A stretch of 64,000 nt of DNA, taken from Synchiropus splendidus. Taxonomy: Eukaryota; Chordata; Actinopteri; Syngnathiformes; Callionymidae. The translations under genes and the position numbers were made by a program. Where the stretch lies: contig NC_071348.1 of the NCBI RefSeq assembly GCF_027744825.2, positions 20,121,563 through 20,185,562 of the forward strand, read 5' to 3'. The notes under the pieces are model-generated. The model did not search any database. It saw only the letters and a list, made by a program, of their open reading frames with translations, and was not told where the DNA came from. Below are positions 35,545 through 48,383 of this stretch, piece after piece. Position 1 is the first letter of the stretch. Each line of letters opens with the position of its first letter.

Positions 35545-37049
35545 TTTCTGCTATAGTGGGATGTGAAAATTTCATGTTCTGAAGCTTCCCTGCAAAGTTA
35601 TGGCACAATGCAGAAAACGCGTTTTCAGCCTGAGATAAGGTGGGTTTCGGAACGCCAAACATAAAAATGTTGATAACTTTCGAAAAACACTTCAGGCAGC
35701 TTAGATTTGATGTGCAACTACTAGAAAGACGATTTCTGCTATAGTGGGAGGTGTAAATTTCATGTTCTGAAACTTCCCTGCAAAGTTATGGCACATTGCA
35801 GAAAACGCATTTTCAGCCTGAAATAAGGTCGATTCAGGAACGCCAAACACAAAAATGTTGAAAACTTTGGAAAAAACATTTCAGACAGCTTAGATTTGAT
35901 GTGCAACTACTAGAAAGACCCTTTCTGCTATAGTGGGAGGTGAAAATTTCATTTTCTGAAGCTTCCCTGCAAAGTTATGGCACAATGCGTAAAACGCGTT
36001 TTCAGCCTGAGATAAGGTTGATTCCGGAACGCCAAACATAAAAATGTTGATAACTTTGGAAAAACACTTCAGACAGCTTAGATTTGACGTGCAACTACGA
36101 GAAAGACCCTTTCTGCTATAGTGGGAGGTGAACATTTCATGTTCCGAAGCTTCCCTGCAAAGTAATGGCACAATGCAGAAAACGCGTTTTCAGTTTGAGA
36201 TAAGGTGTATTCCGGAACGCCAAACATAAAAATGTTGATAATTTTCGAAAAACACTTCAGACAGCTTAGATTTGATGTGCAACTATTAGAAAGACCCTTT
36301 CTGCTATAGTGGGAGGTCAAAATTTCATGTTCTGAAGCTTCCCTGGAAAGTTATGGGACAATGCGTGAAACGCGTTTTCAGCCTGAGATAAGGTCGATTC
36401 CGGAACACCAAACATAAAAATGTTGATAACTTTGGAAAAAACATTTCAGACAGCTTAGATTTGATGTGCAACTACTAGAAAGACCCTTTCTGCTATAGTG
36501 GGAGGTGAAAATTTCTTGTTCTGAATATTCCCAGCAAAGTTATGGCGTAAAGCAGAAAACGCGTTTTCAGCCCGAGATAATGTGGGTTCCGGAGCGGCAA
36601 ACGTAAAAATTTGATAACTTTGGAAAAACACTTCAGACAGCTTAGATTTGATGTGCAACTACTAGAAAGACCCTTTCTGCTACAGTGGGAGGTGAAAATT
36701 TCATGTTCTGAAGCTTCCCTGCAAAGTTATGGCACAATGCAGAAAACGCGTTTTCAGCCTGAGATAAGGTGGGTTCCAGAACGCCAAACATAAAATTGTT
36801 GATAACTTTGGAAAAACACTTCAGACAGCTTAGATTTGATGTGCAACTACTAGAAAGACCCTTTCTGCTATAGTGGGAGTCAAACATTTCATGTTCTGAA
36901 GCTTCCCTGAAAAGTTATGGCACAATGCAGAAAACGCGTTTTCAGCCTGAGATTAGGTGGGTTTCAGAACGCCGAACATAAAAATGTTGATATATTTGGA
37001 AAAACACTTCAGACATCTTAGATTTGATGAGCAACTACTAGAAAGACCC
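35545..37049. repeat. Eight-monomer block, copy 1 of an unequal duplication
   Basis: 1505 bp. It matches 37050-38930, first at an offset of 1505 and then at 1881 after about 35790. Shared markers are CTTCAGGCAGC, GACGATTTCTGC, GGTGTAAATTTC, CAGTTTGAGATAAGGTG, TTATGGCGTAAAGCAG and GGGAGTCAAACATTTC. Confidence 0.89.
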
Positions 37050-38930
37050 TTTCTGCTATAGTGGGATGTGAAAATTTCATGTTCTGAAGCTTCCCTGCAA
37101 AGTTATGGCACAATGCAGAAAACGCGTTTTCAGCCTGAGATAAGGTGGGTTTCGGAACGCCAAACATAAAAATGTTGATAACTTTCGAAAAACACTTCAG
37201 GCAGCTTAGATTTGATGTGCAACTACTAGAAAGACGATTTCTGCTATAGTGGGAGGTGTAAATTTCATGTTCTGAAACTTCCCTGCAAAGTTATGGCACA
37301 ATGCTGGAAACACGTTTTCAGCCTGAGATAAGGTGGGTTTCAGAACGCCAAGCATAAGAATGTTGATTACTTTGGAAAAACACTTCAGACAGGTTAGATT
37401 TGATGTGCAACTACTAGAAAGACCCTTTCTGCTATAGTGGGAGGTGAAAATTTCATGTTCTGACGCTACACTGCGAAGCTATGGCACAATGCAGAAAATG
37501 CGTTTACAGCCTGAGATAAGGTCGATTCCGGAATGCCAAACGTAAAAATGTTGATAACTTTGGAAAAACACTTCAGACAGCTTAGATTTGATGTGCAACT
37601 ACTAGAAAGACCCATTCTGATATAGTGGGAGTTGAAAATTTCATGTTCTGAAGCTTCCCTGCAAAGTTATGGCACATTGCAGAAAACGCATTTTCAGCCT
37701 GAAATAAGGTCGATTCAGGAACGCCAAACACAAAAATGTTGAAAACTTTGGAAAAAACATTTCAGACAGCTTAGATTTGATGTGCAACTACTAGAAAGAC
37801 CCTTTCTGCTATAGTGGGAGGTGAAAATTTCATTTTCTGAAGCTTCCCTGCAAAGTTATGGCACAATGCGTAAAACGCGTTTTCAGCCTGAGATAAGGTT
37901 GATTCCGGAACGCCAAACATAAAAATGTTGATAACTTTGGAAAAACACTTCAGACAGCTTAGATTTGACGTGCAACTACGAGAAAGACCCTTTCTGCTAT
38001 AGTGGGAGGTGAACATTTCATGTTCCGAAGCTTCCCTGCAAAGTAATGGCACAATGCAGAAAACGCGTTTTCAGTTTGAGATAAGGTGTATTCCGGAACG
38101 CCAAACATAAAAATGTTGATAATTTTCGAAAAACACTTCAGACAGCTTAGATTTGATGTGCAACTATTAGAAAGACCCTTTCTGCTATAGTGGGAGGTCA
38201 AAATTTCATGTTCTGAAGCTTCCCTGGAAAGTTATGGGACAATGCGTGAAACGCGTTTTCAGCCTGAGATAAGGTCGATTCCGGAACACCAAACATAAAA
38301 ATGTTGATAACTTTGGAAAAAACATTTCAGACAGCTTAGATTTGATGTGCAACTACTAGAAAGACCCTTTCTGCTATAGTGGGAGGTGAAAATTTCTTGT
38401 TCTGAATATTCCCAGCAAAGTTATGGCGTAAAGCAGAAAACGCGTTTTCAGCCCGAGATAATGTGGGTTCCGGAGCGGCAAACGTAAAAATTTGATAACT
38501 TTGGAAAAACACTTCAGACAGCTTAGATTTGATGTGCAACTACTAGAAAGACCCTTTCTGCTACAGTGGGAGGTGAAAATTTCATGTTCTGAAGCTTCCC
38601 TGCAAAGTTATGGCACAATGCAGAAAACGCGTTTTCAGCCTGAGATAAGGTGGGTTCCAGAACGCCAAACATAAAATTGTTGATAACTTTGGAAAAACAC
38701 TTCAGACAGCTTAGATTTGATGTGCAACTACTAGAAAGACCCTTTCTGCTATAGTGGGAGTCAAACATTTCATGTTCTGAAGCTTCCCTGAAAAGTTATG
38801 GCACAATGCAGAAAACGCGTTTTCAGCCTGAGATTAGGTGGGTTTCAGAACGCCGAACATAAAAATGTTGATATCTTTGGAAAAACACTTCAGACATCTT
38901 AGATTTGATGAGCAACTACTAGAAAGACCC
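37050..38930. repeat. Ten-monomer block, copy 2 of the unequal duplication
   Basis: 1881 bp, carrying two extra monomers at about 37300-37675 relative to copy 1. The extra units resemble nearby upstream sequence. CAAGCATAAGAATG matches about 34340, and CTGACGCTACACTGCGAAGC near 37460 matches about 34827. The insertion therefore looks like a mosaic of two donor positions. Confidence 0.88.
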
Positions 38931-41254
38931 TTTCTGCTATATTGGGATGTGAAAATGTCATGTTCTGAAGCATCCCTGCAAAGTTATGCCACAATGCAGG
39001 AAACGCGTTTTCAGCCTGAGATAAGGTCGATTCCGGAACGCCAAACATAAAAATATTGATAACTTTGGAAAAACACTTCAGACATCTTAGATTTGATGTG
39101 CAACTACGAGAAAGACCCTTTCTTTTATAGTGGGAGGTGAAAATTTCATGTTCTGAAGCTTCCCTGCAAAGATATGGCACAATGCAGAAAATGCGTTTTC
39201 AGCCCGAGATAAGGTCGTTTCCGGAACGCCAAACATAAAAATGTTGACAGCTTTCGAGAAACACTTCAGACAACTTATATTTGATGTGCAACTACTAGAA
39301 AGACCCTGTATGTTATAGTGGGAGTTGAAAATTTCATGTTCTGAAGCTTCTCTGCAAAGTTATGGCACAATGCAGAAAACGCGTTTTCATTCTGAGATAG
39401 GGTGGGTTCCAGAACGCCAAACATAAAAATGTTGATAACTTTGGAAAAACACTTCAGACAGCTTAGATTTGATGTGCAACAACTAGAAAGACCCTTTCTG
39501 CTATAGTGTGAGGTTAAAATTTCATGTTCTGAAGGTTCCCTGCAAAGTTATGGCACAATGCAGAAAACGCGTTTTCAGTCTGAGATAAGGTTGATTCCGG
39601 AACGCCAAACATAAGAATGTTGATAACTTTGGAAAAACACTTCAGACAGCTTAGATTTGATGTGAAACTACTAAAAAGACAATTTCTGCTATAGTGGGAG
39701 GAGAAAATTTCATGTTCTGAAGTCTCCCTGAAAAGTTATGGCACAATGCAGAAAATGCGTTTTCAGCCTGAGATAGGGTGGGTTCCAGAACGCCAAACAC
39801 AAAAATGTTGATAACTTTGGAAAAACACTTCAGACAGCTTAGATTTGATGTGCAACTACTAAAAAGACCCTTTCTGCTATAGTGGGAGGTAAAAATTTCA
39901 TGTTCTGAAGCTTTCCTGCAAAGTTATGGCAAATTGCGTAAAACGCGTTTTCAGCCTGAGATAAGGTGGGTTCCAGAACGCCAAACATAAAAATGTTGAT
40001 AACTTTGGAAAAACACTTCAGACAGCTTAGATTTGATGTGCAACTACTGGAGAGACCCTTTCTGCTATAGTGGGAGGTTAAAATTTCATGTTCTGAAGCT
40101 ACCCTGCAAAGTTATGGCGCAATGCAGAAAACGCGTTTTCAGCCTGAGATAAGGTGGGTTCCAGAACGCCAAACATAAAATTGTTGATAACTTTGGAAAA
40201 ACACTTCAGACAACTTAGATTTGATGTGCAACTACTAAAAAGACCCTTTCTGCTATAGTGGGAGGTAAAAATTTCATGTTCTGAGGCTTTCCTGCAAAGT
40301 TATGGCAAATTGCGTAAAACGCGTTTTCAACCTTAGATAAGGTTGTTTCTGGAACGCCAAACATAAGAACGTTGATAACTTTGGAAAAACACTTCAGACA
40401 ACTTAGATTTGAAGTGCAACTACTAGAAATACCCTTTCTGCTATAGTGGGAGGAGAAAATTTCATGTTCTGAAGTCTCCCTGCAAAGTTATGGCACAATG
40501 CAGAAAATGCGTTTTCAGCGTGAGATAGGGTGGGTTCCAGAACGCCAAACACAAAAATGTTGATAACTTTGGAAAAACACTTCAGACAGCTTAGATTTGA
40601 TGTGCAACTACTAGAAATACCCTTTCTGCTATAGTGGAAGGTGAAAATTACATGTTCTGAAGCTTCCCTGCAAAGTTATGGCACAATGTAGAAAACGCGT
40701 TTTCAGCCTGAGATAAGGTGGGTTTCAGAACGCCAAACATAAAAATGTTGATAACATTGGAAAAACACTTCAGACAGCTTAGATTTGATGTGCAACTATT
40801 AAAAAGACCCTTTCTGCTATAGTGGGAGGTAAAAATTTCATGTTCTGAAGCTTTCCTGCAAAGTTATGGCAAATTGCGTAAAACGCGTTTTCAGCCTGAG
40901 ATAAGGTGGGTTTCAGAACGCCAAACATAAAAATGTTGATAAATTTGGAAAAACACTTCAGACAGCTTAGATTTGATGTGCAACTACTAGAAAGACACTA
41001 TCTGCTATAGTGGGAGTCAAACATTTCATGTTCTGAAGCATCCCTGCAAAGTTATGCCACAATGCAGGAAACGCGTTTTCAGCCTGAGATAAGGTCGATT
41101 CCGGAACGCCAAACATAAAAATATTGATAACTTTGGAAAAACACTTCAGACAGCTTAGATTTGATGTGCAACTACTAGAAAGACCCTTTCTGCTATAGTG
41201 GGAGTTGAAAATTTCATGTTCTGAAGATTTCCTGCAAAGTTATGGCACAATGCG
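38931..41254. repeat. AAATTGCG-family monomer tract
   Basis: About twelve monomers, several carrying GGTAAAAATTTC with AGCTTTCCTGCAAAG and GGCAAATTGCG (near 39.9, 40.3 and 40.85 kb). Others carry GGAGAAAATTTC with AAGTCTCCCTG and GATAGGGTGGGTTCCAG at a 752 bp spacing (39781 and 40533). The AAATTGCG type reappears only near 53.65 kb and 63.4-63.6 kb. No gene is present. Confidence 0.87.
40806..41118. repeat. 313 bp block repeated 12.8 kb downstream
   Basis: Matches about 53585-53897 at an offset of 12779 (68 units minus 5), with one difference seen (AAACATTTC versus AAACATATC). Linked rare variants are GATAAATTTGG, AAAGACACTATCTGC, GGGAGTCAAACAT, GAAGCATCCCTG and TTATGCCACAATGCAGG. Confidence 0.87.
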
Positions 41255-42007
41255 TAAAACGCGTTTTCAGCCTGAGATAAGGTTGATTCCGGAACGCCAA
41301 ACATAAGAATGTTGATAACTTTGGAAAAACACTTCTGACAGCTTAGATTTGATATGCAACTACTAGAAAGACCCTTTCGGCTATAGTGGGATGTTAAAAT
41401 TTCATGTTCTGAAGCTTCCCGGCAAAGTTATGGCAAAATATGTTAAACGCGTTTTCAGGCTGAGATAAGGTGGGTTCCGGAACGCCAAACATAAAAATGT
41501 TGATAACTTTAGAAAAACACTTCAAGACAGCTTAGATTTGCTGTGCAACTACAAGAAAGACCATTTCTGCTATAGTGGGAGGTGAACCTTTTATGTTCTG
41601 AAGCTTCCCTGAGAAGTTATGGCACAATGCAGAAAACGCGTGTTAAGTCTGAGATAAGGTGGTTTCCGAAACGCCAAACGTAAAAATGTTGATAATTTTG
41701 GAAAAACACTTCAGACAGCTTAGATTTGTTGTGCAACTACTAGAAACACCCTTTCTACTATAGTGGGAGGTGAACATTTCATGTTCTGAAGCTTCCCTGC
41801 AAAGTTATGGCACAATGCGTAAAACGCGTTTTCAGCCTGAGATAAGGTCGATTCTGGAACGTCAAACATAAAAATGTTGATAACTTTCGAAATACAATTC
41901 AGACAGCTTAGATTTGATGTGCAACTACTAGAAAGACCCTTTCTGCTATAGTGGGAGGTGAACATTTCATGTTCTGAAGCTTCCCTGAGAAGTTATGGCA
42001 CAATGCA
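41255..42007. repeat. Four-monomer block, copy 1 (753 bp)
   Basis: Tandem duplication with the next block at an offset of 753 (4 units plus 1). Linked markers are CATAAGAATG, CACTTCTGACAGC, ATATGTTAAACGCG, CTTCAAGACAGC (1 bp insertion), GTGAACCTTTTATG and GCGTGTTAAGTCTG. Confidence 0.92.
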
Positions 42008-42760
42008 GAAAACGCGTTTTCAGCCTGAGATAAGGTTGATTCCGGAACGCCAAACATAAGAATGTTGATAACTTTGGAAAAACACTTCTGACAGCTTAGA
42101 TTTGATATGCAACTACTAGAAAGACCCTTTCGGCTATAGTGGGATGTTAAAATTTCATGTTCTGAAGCTTCCCGGCAAAGTTATGGCAAAATATGTTAAA
42201 CGCGTTTTCAGGCTGAGATAAGGTGGGTTCCGGAACGCCAAACATAAAAATGTTGATAACTTTAGAAAAACACTTCAAGACAGCTTAGATTTGCTGTGCA
42301 ACTACAAGAAAGACCATTTCTGCTATAGTGGGAGGTGAACCTTTTATGTTCTGAAGCTTCCCTGAGAAGTTATGGCACAATGCAGAAAACGCGTGTTAAG
42401 TCTGAGATAAGGTGGTTTCCGAAACGCCAAACGTAAAAATGTTGATAATTTTGGAAAAACACTTCAGACAGCTTAGATTTGTTGTGCAACTACTAGAAAC
42501 ACCCTTTCTACTATAGTGGGAGGTGAACATTTCATGTTCTGAAGCTTCCCTGCAAAGTTATGGCACAATGCGTAAAACGCGTTTTCAGCCTGAGATAAGG
42601 TCGATTCTGGAACGCCAAACATAAAAATGTTGATAACTTTCGAAATACAATTCAGACAGCTTAGATTTGATGTGCAACTACTAGAAAGACCCTTTCTGCT
42701 ATAGTGGGAGGTGAACATTTCATGTTCTGAAGCTTCCCTGAGAAGTTATGGCACAATGCA
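42008..42760. repeat. Four-monomer block, copy 2 (753 bp)
   Basis: Abutting partner of 41255-42007. One visible difference is GGAACGCCAAAC near 42610 against GGAACGTCAAAC near 41857. Its right half is also found at 52.29-52.79 kb (offset 9958). Confidence 0.92.
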
Positions 42761-45700
42761 GAAAACGCGTTTTCAGCCTGAGATAAGGTGGGTTCCGGAA
42801 CGCCAAACATAAAAATGCTGATAACTTTGGAAAAACACTTCAGACAGCTTAGATTTGATGTGCAACTACTAGAAAGACCCTTTCTGCTATAGTGGGAGGT
42901 GAAAATTTCATTTTCTGAAGCTTCCCTGCAAAGTTATGGCACAATCCGTAAAACGCGTTTTCAGCCTGAGATAAGGTCGATTCCGGAACGCCAATCATAA
43001 AAATGTTGATAACTTTGGAAAAACACACCAGACAGCTTAGATTTGATGTGCAACTACTAGAAAGACCATTTCTGGTGTAGTGGGAGGTGAAAATTTCATG
43101 ATCTGAAGCTTCCCTGCAAAGTTATGGCACAATGCAGAAAACGCCTTTTCAGCCTGAGATAAGGTTGATTCCCTAACGCCAAACATGAAGATGTTCATAA
43201 CTTTGGAAAACACTTCAGACAGCTTACATTTGATCTGCAACTACTAGAAAGACCCTTTCTGCTATAGTGGGAGGTGAACATTTCATGTTCTGAAGCTTCC
43301 ATGCAAAGTTATGGCACAATGTAGACAACGCGTTTTCAGCCTGAGATAAGATCGATTCTGGAACGCCAAACGTAAAAATGTTGATAACTTTGGAAAAACA
43401 TTTCAGACAGCTTAGATTTGATGTGCAACTACTAGAAAGACCCTTTCTGCTATAGGGGGAGGTGAACATTTCATGTTCTGAAGCTTCCCTGCAAAGTTAT
43501 GGCACAATGCAGAAAACGCGTTTTCAGCTTGAGATAAGGTGGGTTCCGGAACGCCAAACATAAAAATGTGGTTAACTTTGGAAAAACACTTCAGACAGCA
43601 TAGATTTGATGTGCAACTACTAGAAAGACCCTTTCTGCTATAGTGGGAGGTGAACATTTCATGTTCTGAAGCTTCCCTGAGAAGTTATGGCACAATGCAG
43701 AAAACGCGTTTTCAGCCTGAGATAAGGTGGTTTCCGAAACGCCAAACGTAAAAATGTTGATAGCTTTCGAACAACACTTCAGACAGCTCAGATTTAATGT
43801 GCAACTACTAGAAAGACCCTTTCTGCTATAGTGGGAGGTGAACATTTCATGTTCTGAAGCTTCCCTGCAAAGTTATGGCACAATGCAGAAAACGCGTTTT
43901 CAGTCTGAGATAAGGTGGTTTCAGAAACGCCAAACTTAAAAATGTTGATAGCTTTGGAAAAACACTTCAGACAGCTTACATTTGATGTGCAACTACTAGA
44001 AAGACCCTTTCTGCTATAGTGAGAGGTGAACATTTCATGTTCTGAAGCTTCCCTGCAAAGTTATGGCACAATGCAGACAACGCTTTTTCAGCCTGAGATA
44101 AGATCGATTCAGGAACACCAAACATAAAAATGTTGAAAACTTTCGAAAAACACTTCAGACAGCCTAGATTTGATTTGCAACTACTAGAAAGACCCTTTCT
44201 GCTATAGTGGGACGTGAACATTTCATGTTCTGAAGCTTCCCTGAGATGTTATGGCACAATACAGAAAACGCGTTTTCAGCATGAGATAAGGTGGGTTCCA
44301 GAACGCCAAGCGTAAAAATGTTGATTACTTTGGAAAAACACTTCAGACAGCTTAGATTTGATGTGCAACTACTGGAAAGACCCTTTCTGCTGTAGTGGGA
44401 GGTGAAAATGTCATGTTCTGAAGATTCCCTGCAAAGTTAAGGCACAATGCAGGAAACGCGTTTTCAGCCTGAGATAAGGTCGATTCAGGAACGCCAAGCG
44501 TAAAAATGTTGATAACTTTGGAAAAACACTTCAGACAGCTTAGATTTGATGTGCAACTACTAGAAAGACCCTTTCTGGTATAGTGGGAGGTGAAAATTTC
44601 ATGTTCTGAAGCTTCCCAGCAAAGTTATTGCACAACGCGTAAAACGCGTTTTCAGCCTAAGATAAGGTCGATTCCGGAACGCCAAACATAAAAATGTTGA
44701 TAACTTTGGAAAAACACATCAGACAGCTTAGATTTGATGTGCAACTACTAGAAAGACCCTTTCTGGTATAGTGGGAGGTGAAAATTTCATGTTCTGAAGC
44801 TTCCCTGCAAAGTTATGGCACAATGCAGAAAACGCCTTTTCAGCCTGAGATAAGGTCGATTCCGGAACGCCAAACATAAAAATGCTGATAACTTTGGAAA
44901 AACACTTCAGACAGCTTAGATTTGATCTGCAACTACTAGAAAGACCCTTTCTGCTATAGTGGGAGGTGAAAATTTCATGTTCTGAAGCTTCCCTACAAAG
45001 TTATGGCACAATGCGTAAAACGCGTTTTCAGCCTAAGATAAGGTTGATTCCGGAACGCCAAACATAAAAATGTTGATAACTCAGGAAAAACTCTACAGAC
45101 AGCTTAGATTTGATGTGCAACTACTAGAAATACCCTTTCTGCTCTAGTGGGAGGTCAACATTTCATGTTCTGAAGCTTCCCTGCAAAGTTATGTCACAAT
45201 GCGTAAAACGCGTTTTCAGCCTGGGATAAGGTCGATTCTGGAACACCAAACATAAAAATGCTGATAACTTTGGAAAAACACTTCAGACAGCTTAGATTTG
45301 ATGTGCAACTACTAGAAAGACCCTTTCTGCTATAGTGGGAGGTGAAAATTTCATGTTCTGAAGCTTCCCTGCAAAGTTATGGCACAATGCAGAAAACGCC
45401 TTTTCAGCCTGAGATAAGGTTGATTCCCGAACGGCAAACATGAAAATGTTCATAACTTTGGAAAACACTTCAGACAGCTTACATTTGAAGTGCAACTACT
45501 AGAAAGACCCTTTCTGCTATAGTGGGAGGTGAACATTTCATGTTCTGAAGCTTCCCTGCAAAGTTATGGCACAATGCAGAAAACGCGTTTTCAGCTTGAG
45601 ATAAGGTGGGTTCCGGAACGCCAAACATAAAAATGTTGATAACTTTGGAAAAACACTTCAGACAGCTTAGATTTGATGTGCAACTACTAGAAAGATCCTT

Positions 45701-46129
45701 TCTGCTATAGTGGGAGGTGAACATTTCATGTTCTGAAGCTTCCCTACAAAGTTATTGCACAACGCGTAAAGCGCGTTTTCAGCCTAAGATATGGTCGATT
45801 CCGGAACGCCAAACATAAAAATGTTGATAACTTTGGAAAAACACATCAGACAGCTTAGAATTGTTGTGCAACTACTAGAAAGACCCTTTCTGCTATAGTG
45901 GGAGGTTAAAATTTCATGTTCGGAAGCTTCCATGCAAAGTTATGGCACATTGCAGACAACGCGTTTTCAGCCTGAGATAAGGTCGATTCTGGAATGCCAA
46001 ACATAAAAATGTTGATAGCTTTCGAAAAACTCTTCAGACAGCTTAGATTTGATGTGCAACTACTAGAAAGACCATTTCTGTTATAGTGGGACGTGAAAAT
46101 TTCATGTTCTGAAGCTTCACTGCAAAGTT
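42761..46129. repeat. Mosaic tract dominated by GTGAACATTTC monomers
   Basis: About eighteen monomers, with no gene. GTGAACATTTC largely replaces GTGAAAATTTC from here on. A monomer shortened by 1 bp (GATGTTCATAACTTTGGAAAACAC) sits near 43190 and in related form near 45448. Pieces recur downstream: 42610-43110 at 53883-54383, 44100-44497 at 55749-56146, and 45221-45553 at 62509-62841. Confidence 0.87.
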
Positions 46130-47256
46130 ATGGCACAATGCAGAAAACGCGTTTTCAGCTTGAGATAAGGTGGGTTCCGGAACGCCAAACATAAAAATGT
46201 TAATAACTTTGGAAAAACACTTCAGACAGCTTAGATTTGATGTGCAACTACTAGAAAGACCCTTTCTGCTATAGTGGGAGGTGAACATTTCATGTTCTGA
46301 AGCTTCCCGAGAAGTTATGGCACAATGCAGAAAACGCGTTTTCAGCCTGAGATAAGGTGGTTTCCGAAACGCCAAACGTAAAAATGTTGATATCTTTCGA
46401 ACAACACTTCAGACAGCTCAGATTTAATGTGCAACTACTAGAAAGTCCCTTTCTGCTATAGTGGGAGGTGAACATTTCATGTTCTGAAGCTTCCCTGCAA
46501 AGTTATTGCACAACGCGTAAAGCGCGTTTTCAGCCTAAGATAAGGTCGATTCCGGAAAGCCAAACATAAAAATGTTGATAACTTTGGAAAAACACATCAG
46601 ACAGCTTAGATTTGTTGTGCAACTACTAGAAAGACCCTTTCTGCTATAGTGGGAGGTTAAAATTTCATGTTCGGAAGCTTCCATGCAAAGTTATGGCACT
46701 ATGCAGACAACTATTTTTCATCCTGAGATAAGGCCGATTCTGGAATGCCAAACATAAAAATGTTGATAGCTTTCGAAAAACACTTCAGTCAGCTTAGATT
46801 TGATGTGCAACTACTAGAAAGACCCTTTCTGCTATAGCGGGAGGTGAACATTTCATGTTCTGAAGCTTCCCTGCAAAGTTATGGCACAATGCAGAAATCG
46901 CGTTTTCAGCTTGAGATAAGGTCGATTCCGGAACGCCAAACATAAAAATGTTGATAACTTTGGAAAAACTCTTCAGACAGCTTAGATTTGATGTGCAACT
47001 ACTACAAAGACCCTTTCTGCAATAGTGGGAGGTTAACATTTCATGTTCTGAAGCTTCCCTGAGAAGTTATGGCACAATGCAGAAAACGCGTTTTCAGCCT
47101 GAGATAAGGTGGTTTCCGAAACGCCAAACGTAAAAATGTTGATATCTTTCGAACAACACTTCAGACAGCTCAGATTTAATGTGCAACTACTAGAAACACC
47201 CTTTCTGCTATAGTGGGAGGTGAAAATTTCATTTTCTGAAGCTTCCCTGCAAAGTT
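46130..47256. repeat. Six-monomer block, copy 1 of a 1127 bp tandem duplication
   Basis: Repeats at an offset of 1127 (6 units minus 1, from CTTCCCGAGAAG lacking one base near 46305). It contains the ordered monomer trio GATATCTTTCGAAC, then CACAACGCGTAAAGCGCG, then TTCGGAAGCTTCCATGC. Confidence 0.92.
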
Positions 47257-48383
47257 ATGGCACAATGCAGAAAACGCGTTTTCAGCTTGAGATAAGGTGG
47301 GTTCCGGAACGCCAAACATAAAAATGTTAATAACTTTGGAAAAACACTTCAGACAGCTTAGATTTGATGTGCAACTACTAGAAAGACCCTTTCTGCTATA
47401 GTGGGAGGTGAACATTTCATGTTCTGAAGCTTCCCGAGAAGTTATGGCACAATGCAGAAAACGCGTTTTCAGCCTGAGATAAGGTGGTTTCCGAAACGCC
47501 AAACGTAAAAATGTTGATATCTTTCGAACAACACTTCAGACAGCTCAGATTTAATGTGCAACTACTAGAAAGTCCCTTTCTGCTATAGTGGGAGGTGAAC
47601 ATTTCATGTTCTGAAGCTTCCCTGCAAAGTTATTGCACAACGCGTAAAGCGCGTTTTCAGCCTAAGATAAGGTCGATTCCGGAAAGCCAAACATAAAAAT
47701 GTTGATAACTTTGGAAAAACACATCAGACAGCTTAGATTTGTTGTGCAACTACTAGAAAGACCCTTTCTGCTATAGTGGGAGGTTAAAATTTCATGTTCG
47801 GAAGCTTCCATGCAAAGTTATGGCACTATGCAGACAACTATTTTTCATCCTGAGATAAGGCCGATTCTGGAATGCCAAACATAAAAATGTTGATAGCTTT
47901 CGAAAAACACTTCAGTCAGCTTAGATTTGATGTGCAACTACTAGAAAGACCCTTTCTGCTATAGCGGGAGGTGAACATTTCATGTTCTGAAGCTTCCCTG
48001 CAAAGTTATGGCACAATGCAGAAATCGCGTTTTCAGCTTGAGATAAGGTCGATTCCGGAACGCCAAACATAAAAATGTTGATAACTTTGGAAAAACTCTT
48101 CAGACAGCTTAGATTTGATGTGCAACTACTACAAAGACCCTTTCTGCAATAGTGGGAGGTTAACATTTCATGTTCTGAAGCTTCCCTGAGAAGTTATGGC
48201 ACAATGCAGAAAACGCGTTTTCAGCCTGAGATAAGGTGGTTTCCGAAACGCCAAACGTAAAAATGTTGATATCTTTCGAACAACACTTCAGACAGCTCAG
48301 ATTTAATGTGCAACTACTAGAAACACCCTTTCTGCTATAGTGGGAGGTGAAAATTTCATTTTCTGAAGCTTCCCTGCAAAGTT
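47257..48383. repeat. Six-monomer block, copy 2 of the 1127 bp duplication
   Basis: Partner of the previous block; no difference was noticed on reading. It includes ACAACTATTTTTCATCCTG near 47834, a monomer that has lost the MluI palindrome. Confidence 0.92.

Noticed and set aside
45479..45724. Recurrent open frames of 60-130 codons on both strands, many with near-identical translations (for example about 81 codons on the minus strand here)
   Set aside because: They are the same satellite unit read in an open frame. Because 188 is not a multiple of 3, the frame shifts at every monomer and a stop appears within about one to two units. The frames recur wherever the monomer does, with no separate promoter, start context or domain, so none is called as a gene.
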